A DNA stretch of 12,013 nt, taken from NCBI GenBank assembly GCA_005893365.1, contig VBPB01000020.1:1-12013 (forward strand), given 5' to 3'. Every line of letters starts with the position of its first letter. Positions within the stretch are counted from its first letter, which is position 1. The notes beneath the pieces were generated by a model. That model saw only the letters and a list, made by a program, of their open reading frames with translations. It did no database searches and was not told where the DNA came from. This DNA is from Candidatus Eiseniibacteriota bacterium. GTDB taxonomy: Bacteria > Eisenbacteria > RBG-16-71-46. Both the position numbers and the translations under genes were made by a program. Positions 7,006 through 12,013 of this stretch are shown here, in pieces.

Positions 7006-7893
7006 ATGTGCATGCGTTCGAAGGTCCTCGCGTTGACCCTGCTGATGGCGGTCATCGAGCCCTCGTCGTCCCGGGCCGCGAGTCCGTCGGGAAGTGCGGC
7101 CTGGGACAGCGTGGCCACGATCCTGCAGACCAAGGACGTCTTCGCCGCCGGCTACCACCGCTTCAACCTGCCGCGGCGCGACCTCACGCTGCGGGTCGGC
7201 GACGTCACCGTGGCGCCGGAACTCGCCCAGGGCGGGTGGGTCGGTTTCAGCGACGATCCCGACATGGCGATGCTCATGGGCGACCTGGTCCTCACGTCCA
7301 CGGAACTGAGCCCGGTGCTGGCCGAGTTGGCGGCGCAGAATCTCGACGTCACCGCCATCCACAACCATCTGGTGGGGGAGGAGCCGCGGCTCGTCTACGT
7401 CCACTTCGGCGGACACGGTAGGGCGGTGGAACTGGCCCGGTGGCTCGATCGTGCGCTGGCGTTGACCGCGACGCCACGCCCGGTGGCTCCGGCGGCCAGC
7501 GCGCCCCTGGCGATCGACAGCGCATTCGTGTTCACCGGCCTCGGCCGCTCGGGGCGCACCCACGGCAGCGTGGCGCAGGTGTCGTTCATGCTGGTGCCCG
7601 GCCAGGTGACGATGGACGGCATGGAGGTGACGCCGGCGCTGGGCTACGCGAGCCCGGTGAACATCCAGGCCATCGACGCGACCCGTGCGGTCGCGACCGG
7701 TGACTTCGCCGTGACGGGTCGACAGGTCGAACCCATGTTGAAGGCGTTCGCCACGCACGGCATCACCGCGACCGCGCTCCACACGCACATGATCGGCGAG
7801 TCGCCCACGCTCTACTTCATCCACTTCTGGGCGGCCGCGCCGCTCGCCAAGCTCGTCGCGGGCCTGCGCGCGGTCGTCGATGCCGCGCGCTGA
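7006..7893 (+). CDS. Secreted DUF1259 (LppY/LpqO-type) protein with internal duplication
   Basis: A 295-residue exported protein of the DUF1259 family. An N-terminal signal peptide (about 1-25, ending SSSRAA) is followed by two homologous halves offset by 140 residues. Each half contains GD[LF].[LV], then P[VM]L..[LF]A, then TA[IL]H[NT]H..GE.P.L and finally [VI]HF. The histidines fall at 119, 121 and 133 in the first half and at 259, 261 and 273 in the second, with identical spacing. This is a plausible paired metal- or oxyanion-binding site, though no function is established for the family. ATG 7006 is preceded at 8 bases by AAGGAG; ATG 7012 is an alternative start. The downstream chrA start is 14 bases away. 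Membership of the family is likely, binding is inference. Confidence 0.8.
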   Translation: MCMRSKVLALTLLMAVIEPSSSRAASPSGSAAWDSVATILQTKDVFAAGYHRFNLPRRDLTLRVGDVTVAPELAQGGWVGFSDDPDMAMLMGDLVLTSTELSPVLAELAAQNLDVTAIHNHLVGEEPRLVYVHFGGHGRAVELARWLDRALALTATPRPVAPAASAPLAIDSAFVFTGLGRSGRTHGSVAQVSFMLVPGQVTMDGMEVTPALGYASPVNIQAIDATRAVATGDFAVTGRQVEPMLKAFATHGITATALHTHMIGESPTLYFIHFWAAAPLAKLVAGLRAVVDAAR

Positions 7894-7907
7894 CGCGCAA
7901 TAGGCGC

Positions 7908-9060
7908 ATGACCTCGCCATCGACCCGCGGCACGAGCGTGGCCCCGGGGACCGGCGGGCTGGCCGCGACGGCCCCGGGCGGGGTCCTTCCGTGCACGCTG
8001 CGGGAGCTCCTGGGCTACTTCGTGCGTCTGGGCTCGTTCGGCTTCGGCGGCCCGATCGCGCTCGCGGGTCACATGCAGCGGGACCTCGTCGACGAGCGGC
8101 GCTGGTTCTCGAAGCAGGACTACGCGCAGGGACTGGCACTCGCCCAACTGTCTCCGGGCCCGCTGGCCGCTCAACTCGCCATGTATCTCGGCTGGGTCCG
8201 GGCCGGCGGCGTGGGCGCCACGCTGGTGGCCGCGGCGTTCATCTTCCCGTCGTTCGTGATGGTGCTCGGGCTGTCCGGTCATCTCCCGGAGCGCGGTCAA
8301 ACTCGTGGGCCAGACGGTGGCCAAGGACGGGCTGCTGTGGGCGATCCTCGCGGTCAACGGCCTGGTGACCGCCTGGACCGAGCGCGAGATCGTCTGGTTG
8401 TTCGCCCTGAGCGGGACCGTGGCCCTCCTCTTCAAGGCGCCACCGCGCCCGAGTTCGAGGCCGGCGGCCCTGGCGTTGGGGGTTGCGCCGCCTTGGGTCT
8501 TCCAGGGACTCGCCGGAGTCGCATCCTGGCCGACCCTGTACCGGGTCGCGACCTACTTCGGTGAGGCGGGCGTGTTCGTCTTCGGCAGCGGCCTCGCCAT
8601 CGTCCCGTTCCTGCGCGGCGGTGTGGTCGGGCAGTTCCACTGGCTCAACGACCGCCAGTTCCTGGATGCCGTCGCCGTGGCGATGATCACCCCCGGGCCG
8701 GTCGTGATCACGGTCGCCTTCATCGGCTACCTCGTGGCCGGATTGGGCGGGGCGCTGGCCGCGGGGCTCGGCGTGTTCCTGCCCTGCTACCTATTCGTCG
8801 TGCTGCTCGCGCCTCACTACCGTCGCTACGCCGAGAATCGGTCGGTCAAGGCGTTCGTGAACGGCGTCACGGCGGCAGCCTGTGGCGCCATCTCCGGGGC
8901 GGCCTTCGTGCTGGGCCGCCGCGCGATCGTCGACGTAGCGACGTTCGTGATCTTCATCGTCGCACTGGCGCTGCTGGTCGTCGTCAAGAAGCTGCCGGAA
9001 CCCGTCCTCATCCTCGGTGCCGGGGCTGCGGGCCTGATGCTGAGGGCAACTGGGCCATGA
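7908..9060 (+). pseudogene. chrA: chrA chromate transporter, frame-disrupted with internal deletion
   Basis: ChrA-family inner-membrane chromate exporter, apparently inactivated. The first 123 codons (to about 8276) read as a good ChrA N-terminus: RLGSFGFGGPIALAGHMQ, then LSPGPLAAQLAMYLGW, then a membrane segment ending VMVLGLS. Homology then resumes in another frame at 8278 with VISRSAVKLVG and runs to the stop at 9060, including the second-half signature ITPGPVVITVAFIGY. The family normally has about 25 residues between these points (a loop plus a membrane helix), so roughly 75 bases are lost and the frame is shifted. The original frame continues into shifted nonsense to a stop at 8562-8564. 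The C-terminal part could restart at GTG 8305. No strong ribosome site precedes ATG 7908. It overlaps neither neighbour; the next gene begins 16 bases on. An assembly error cannot be excluded. Confidence 0.8.
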
Positions 9061-9076
9061 AACGGAGATATTCGCC

Positions 9077-9538
9077 ATGAAATGGATCACGCGCGAGAAC
9101 GTCCATGTCGACCGTGTCGCCTGCCCCTGGCTGATCCGCCGGTTCGTGGATCCCAAGGCGGAGTTCCTCTTCGTCCCGGCGGACCAGGTGATGGCGGTGG
9201 CGGAGCGCGAGCAGGCGACGCCGTACGACGTGAAGGGCGTCGAGTTGGGGCACCACGGCAAGGAGTGCTCGTTCGACGCGATCGTCAAGAAGCACGGACT
9301 GACCTCCGACCCGGCGTTGATGCTCCTCGCCCGGATCGTGAACGGGGCGGACACCGACAACTCGCTCTGGAACCAGCCGGAGTCGGCGGGGCTCAAGGCC
9401 GTCGCCGAGGGCTTCCGCGGGCTCGGCTACCAGGACGACCACGCGCTCAACGCCGCGGAGTGGATCGTCTATGACGCGCTCTACGCCTACTGCCAGCAGA
9501 TGGTGCAGCAGGGTCGGCTCGAGGGCGCGTTCCGGTGA
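9077..9538 (+). CDS. Stand-alone ChrB C-terminal-domain protein
   Basis: A 153-residue protein equivalent to only the C-terminal domain of ChrB, without the N-terminal domain. It shares with the chrB product the opening DRVACPWLIRRFVDP (residues about 12-26), the H59-H60-x3-C64 cluster, and a helical C-terminal half. Cys14 in DRVACPW is a Ser in the full-length ChrB. In databases such proteins are often annotated simply as chromate resistance proteins; they probably bind or sense the anion, or modify chromium chemistry, but this is unproven. ATG 9077 follows GGAG (9064-9067). The stop overlaps the MFS start (GTGA at 9535-9538), implying translational coupling with that transporter. Confidence 0.85.
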   Translation: MKWITRENVHVDRVACPWLIRRFVDPKAEFLFVPADQVMAVAEREQATPYDVKGVELGHHGKECSFDAIVKKHGLTSDPALMLLARIVNGADTDNSLWNQPESAGLKAVAEGFRGLGYQDDHALNAAEWIVYDALYAYCQQMVQQGRLEGAFR

Positions 9539-10773
9539 GCGAAGCGGGCGGGACGGCGCCGGGCCGCCGCGACACGACGCTGCTCTTCGTCACCCGCTCG
9601 ACGCGGCTGTTCGCGTACGGGTTCCTGTCGATCGTGTTCGTGCTGTACCTGGCGGCCATCGGGCTCGGCGGCCCGGCCATCGGCCTGCTGCTCGGGTTGA
9701 CGCTGCTGGGTGACGCCGGCATCACGCTCTGGATCACGACGCGGGCGGATCGCGTCGGCCGCCGGCGCATGCTGCTCGTGGGCTCGGCGCTGATGGTGGT
9801 GGGCGGGGTCGCGTTCCTGCTCACGCGCCGGCCCGAACTCCTCATGCTGGCGGCGATCGTCGGGGTCATCAGCCCGAGCGGGAGCGAGATCGGGCCGTTC
9901 CTCTCGATCGAGCAGGCGGCGCTCTCGCAGCTGGTCTCGGACCGGCGGCGCACCGGCGTTTTCGCCTGGTACAACCTGGCCGGTTCCTGCGCCACCGCAC
10001 TGGGCGCCCTGGCGGGTGGCTGGCTCACGCACTTGGTCCAGCGCGGGGGGATGACCGACGTGGCGTCCTATCGCATGCTCATCGCCTGCTACGCGGCGGC
10101 GGGGGTGGTCCTCGCGACGCTCTTCACACGCCTGTCGACCGCGGTCGAGACGCGGCCGGCGGCGACGCCTGGCCCGGGCGGCTCGCGCTTCGGCCTCCAT
10201 CGCTCGCAGGGCGTGGTGGCGCGACTCAGCGCCCTGTTCGCGATGGACGCGTTCGCGGGCGGGTTCATCCTGCAGAGCGTGATGGCGTACTGGTTCCACG
10301 CGCGGTTCGGGGCCAGCACCGCGGCGATCGGGAGCCTGTTCTTCGGCGCCAACCTGCTGGCCGCGGTCTCGGCGCTGCTGGCGAGCCGCATCGCGGCCCG
10401 CATCGGGCTCATCAACACGATGGTCTTCACGCACCTGCCGTCCAACGTGATGCTGGTGTTGGTGCCTTTGATGCCGACGATGACCAGCGCCATGGGCCTG
10501 CTGCTCGCGCGCTACGCCATCTCGCAGATGGACGTGCCGACGCGGCAGTCCTACACCATGGCGGTGGTGGCGCCCGACGAGCGCGCCGCGGCGGCGGGCG
10601 TCACGGCCATCGCCAGGTCGCTCGGCGCGGGCGTGGCGCCGGTGATCGCCGGGGCGTTTCTGCTCACCGGCAGCGGGGTCCCGTTCTTCGTCGCCGGCGG
10701 GATCAAGATCGCCTACGACCTGCTGCTCTACCGGGCGTTCCGGCGGACGCCCGCGGCGCTCGATTCGGCCTGA
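9535..10773 (+). CDS. MFS transporter
   Basis: A 412-residue major facilitator superfamily carrier of the inner membrane, consistent with 12 transmembrane helices. Hydrophobic segments begin at about residues 24, 46 and 78 and continue to a final helix near 385. The loop 2-3 motif A is present as DRVGRRR at 72-78. A central polar linker near residues 200-222 (PAATPGPGGSRFG) separates the two six-helix halves. It starts with GTG inside the stop of the preceding ChrB-like gene, a 4-base overlap that makes coupled translation likely and ties it to the chromate operon. The substrate is unknown; an efflux role for chromate or a related oxyanion is inferred from context. It is the last gene of the operon, and no clear terminator follows. 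Confidence 0.88.
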   Translation: MSEAGGTAPGRRDTTLLFVTRSTRLFAYGFLSIVFVLYLAAIGLGGPAIGLLLGLTLLGDAGITLWITTRADRVGRRRMLLVGSALMVVGGVAFLLTRRPELLMLAAIVGVISPSGSEIGPFLSIEQAALSQLVSDRRRTGVFAWYNLAGSCATALGALAGGWLTHLVQRGGMTDVASYRMLIACYAAAGVVLATLFTRLSTAVETRPAATPGPGGSRFGLHRSQGVVARLSALFAMDAFAGGFILQSVMAYWFHARFGASTAAIGSLFFGANLLAAVSALLASRIAARIGLINTMVFTHLPSNVMLVLVPLMPTMTSAMGLLLARYAISQMDVPTRQSYTMAVVAPDERAAAAGVTAIARSLGAGVAPVIAGAFLLTGSGVPFFVAGGIKIAYDLLLYRAFRRTPAALDSA

Positions 10774-11141
10774 CGCCCTCCGCTGCGCCGGCAAGGTCTC
10801 GCCCATTCGACGGGTCTACTGCGGCATCGGCGCGTTCTCTAAGCGCATGGGTTGCGGGACTCGGAGCTCCGGACCCAGGTGGAGCGCAGGAGCCAGGATC
10901 GCCCGCAGCAGGATCCCCGGGGCGGCGAGGCCGGCTCCCGGCCCTGATTGGAGCGGGTAAACGGCGCGCGGGCGGGACCATGCGGCGTCGGGTTCCGGAC
11001 GGACCATCAGCTTCCTGACGAATACGCCTGTCCCGCCCGGGATCGCACCGCGATGCGCCCCGAACCGACCTCGCTCGCACTTGGCCATGGGCCAGTTGGT
11101 TGCGGCCCGCACCAGATAGGCCTGCGAGCCTGGCGCGCAAA
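10774..11141 (+). other. Stretch without a recognisable gene
   Basis: No supported gene was seen on either strand. A minus-strand reading frame of 98 codons (11112 to 10816, GTG start) is open but has no good ribosome site and no family resemblance I can name. A short hairpin GGCCGG-CTC-CCGGCC lies at 10929-10943 without a following T run, so it is not a convincing terminator for the MFS gene. The region may contain the lost 5' part of the relic that follows. Confidence 0.5.
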
Positions 11142-11556
11142 CTGCTTAGGGTCGTCCAAGTCGTGCTTCAGAAGTCCTTCTCGACGGCCGTCCTACTGGC
11201 CTTGGGCTTCGACTCGGTCACCGTGCAGGCGCGCGCGGTCGGGGCATGGGCTATTCCGCGAACTGCATCTACTGCCGGGACCCCGGTGCCACAAGGCACG
11301 TTGGGCCACCGGGAACGCGAACGTCATAGTTCAGACTTGCGGGATCATCGTGAACTCGACCAGCTCGACGGCCGTAGTCGTAAGCCAGAACTGCTTGGTC
11401 AGGGCCGCCTCCAGCGACGTGGTCGGGGCTCTAGCGGGAGCGGGATCAGCCCGACGCCGACCACCGGCGCGAACCCCGTGCCCGCCACGTGATCTTCAAC
11501 CCCGGGACCTACATCCGGGAGGGCGGCGGTCTCTCGGCCAGCGTCTGGCAAGCACC
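11142..11556 (+). pseudogene. Decayed gene resembling TadE/G-type or pilin-like surface protein
   Basis: Coding-like peptides appear in order but in four successive reading-frame segments: SFSTAVLLALGFDSVTVQAR from about 11175, then MGYSANCIYCRDPGA from 11246, then GNANVIVQTCGIIVNSTSST from about 11311, then SGSGISPTPTTGANPVP from 11433, then HVIFNPGTYIREGGGLSAS from 11486. Read together they resemble the C-terminal part of TadG-like Flp-pilus assembly or related envelope proteins, in which 'GFDSVTVSARAVA', 'NCIY.LDP', 'CGI.VNS.SS.A', 'SPTPTTG' and 'FNPGTYI..GGGL' occur in this order. No start and no N-terminal membrane helix remain. The multiple frame changes argue for an old pseudogene rather than one sequencing error. 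The family match is from memory and moderate. Confidence 0.45.
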
Positions 11557-11664
11557 TCCCAGATCGAGATCGCGGAATGACCGGCCTCGTCTATTCGTCG
11601 CCATGCCAACGCATCTCCTAACCCCCATCGGACGCCCGCGCGGCAATTCACGAGGAGCAAGAAG

Positions 11665-12013
11665 ATGAAGATCCGCCTCGCCTTCGGATTGGCCGCCTTG
11701 CTGATCACGTGCACGGCGACGAGATCGTTCGCTCAGACCTTGACCAGCGACCAGCCGGACTACGCGCCCGGCACGATGGCCACGCTCACCGGTGCCGGCT
11801 TCGCGCCGGGCGAGAGCGTGGTGGTGGTGGTGCATCACGCCGATGCGACCCCGGACTCGGGGGCGGACCACGAGCCATGGACCGTGCTCGCGGATGACGC
11901 CGGCGGCTTCGTAACGACTTGGCATGTGTGCGAGGACGACTGCGTCGGCAAGGAGCTGCGCGCGACCGCAGACGGCCAGGCGAGCGGGCTGCATGCGGAG
12001 GCCCTGTTCACAG
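11665..12013 (+). CDS. Secreted protein with YD/PG-type beta-sandwich domain (3' end outside window)
   Basis: This is an open frame of 116 codons running off the window end. Residues 1 to about 24 are a Sec signal peptide (MKIRLAFGLAALLITC... ending SFAQ). The mature protein begins TLTSDQPDYAPG followed by MATLTGAGFAPGESV, a pattern common in large bacterial surface proteins built from Ig-like or filamin-type domains, then HEPWTVLADDAGGFVTTW and a Cys pair in VCEDDCVG, then ATADGQASGLHAEALFT. The Cys pair and the GLHAE ending recur in that family. An alternative signal-peptidase-II reading is weak because Cys16 lacks a good lipobox. ATG 11665 has GAGGAG (11652-11657) 7 bases upstream. Full-length relatives are usually much longer; a cell-surface or secreted adhesive role is inference. 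Confidence 0.75.
   Translation, partial: MKIRLAFGLAALLITCTATRSFAQTLTSDQPDYAPGTMATLTGAGFAPGESVVVVVHHADATPDSGADHEPWTVLADDAGGFVTTWHVCEDDCVGKELRATADGQASGLHAEALFT

Noticed and set aside
8305..9060. Separate 251-residue short-chain ChrA gene forming a pair with the upstream part
   Set aside because: True paired short-chain genes each hold a whole CHR domain. Here the break falls inside the first domain with residues missing, and the upstream frame continues into shifted nonsense, so a disrupted single gene fits better.
9487..10806. 439-codon open frame on the minus strand opposite the MFS gene
   Set aside because: Composition is Arg/Glu/Gln/His-rich shadow sequence; the + strand encodes a clear MFS carrier with motif A.
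10816..11112. 98-codon minus-strand frame in the gene-poor stretch
   Set aside because: No ribosome site before its GTG, no recognisable family, Pro/Arg-rich composition as expected from random GC-rich sequence.
1..12013. CRISPR arrays, insertion sequences, toxin-antitoxin or phage genes
   Set aside because: No regularly spaced repeats, transposase motifs, terminal inverted repeats or integrase signatures were seen on either strand.

Overview
The window is strongly GC-rich and carries 11 protein-coding genes or gene remnants plus one tRNA, all on the + strand. A TonB-dependent outer-membrane receptor and several proteins with Sec signal peptides point to a Gram-negative (diderm) bacterium. 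The mix of a receptor with a carboxypeptidase-regulatory-like front domain, DinB-fold proteins, and a secreted 'PDYAPG/LTG.GF.PGE' domain protein fits an environmental lineage such as Gemmatimonadota, 'Candidatus Eisenbacteria' or Acidobacteriota. That assignment rests on impression only; nothing here fixes the phylum.

Layout. (1) Bases 1-1352: two consecutive short-chain dehydrogenase/reductases, the first cut by the window edge. (2) Bases 1475-1551: a complete tRNA-Arg with anticodon CCT and encoded CCA. (3) Bases 1605-4856: a small DinB-family protein followed by a 907-residue TonB-dependent receptor. (4) Bases 4909-10773: a tightly packed chromate-type operon with a good sigma-70-like promoter (TTGACG-17-TATACC) and an 8-bp inverted repeat over its -35 box. 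The order is chrB, a secreted YncE-like beta-propeller, a secreted DUF1259 protein with two internal copies, chrA, a stand-alone ChrB C-terminal-domain protein, and an MFS transporter. (5) Bases 10774-11664: about 0.9 kb with no intact gene, whose second half is a decayed coding region readable only by hopping between three frames. (6) Base 11665 onward: the start of a secreted, probably surface-anchored repeat-domain protein, cut by the window end.

How the genes may work together. ChrB probably senses chromate and controls the promoter. ChrA would be the chromate efflux pump. The two exported proteins (beta-propeller and DUF1259) would act in the periplasm, and the solo ChrB domain plus the MFS carrier, joined by a 4-base stop/start overlap, would form an accessory module. 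The main anomaly is that chrA, the expected core transporter, appears broken: about 25 residues normally present in its first half are missing, and the reading frame changes at that point. The flanking genes are open and look functional. Either the operon now works through the MFS carrier and periplasmic proteins, or this is a recent lesion or an assembly error. The other items worth attention are the candidate operator, the duplicated His motif in the DUF1259 protein and the gene relic near 11.3 kb.
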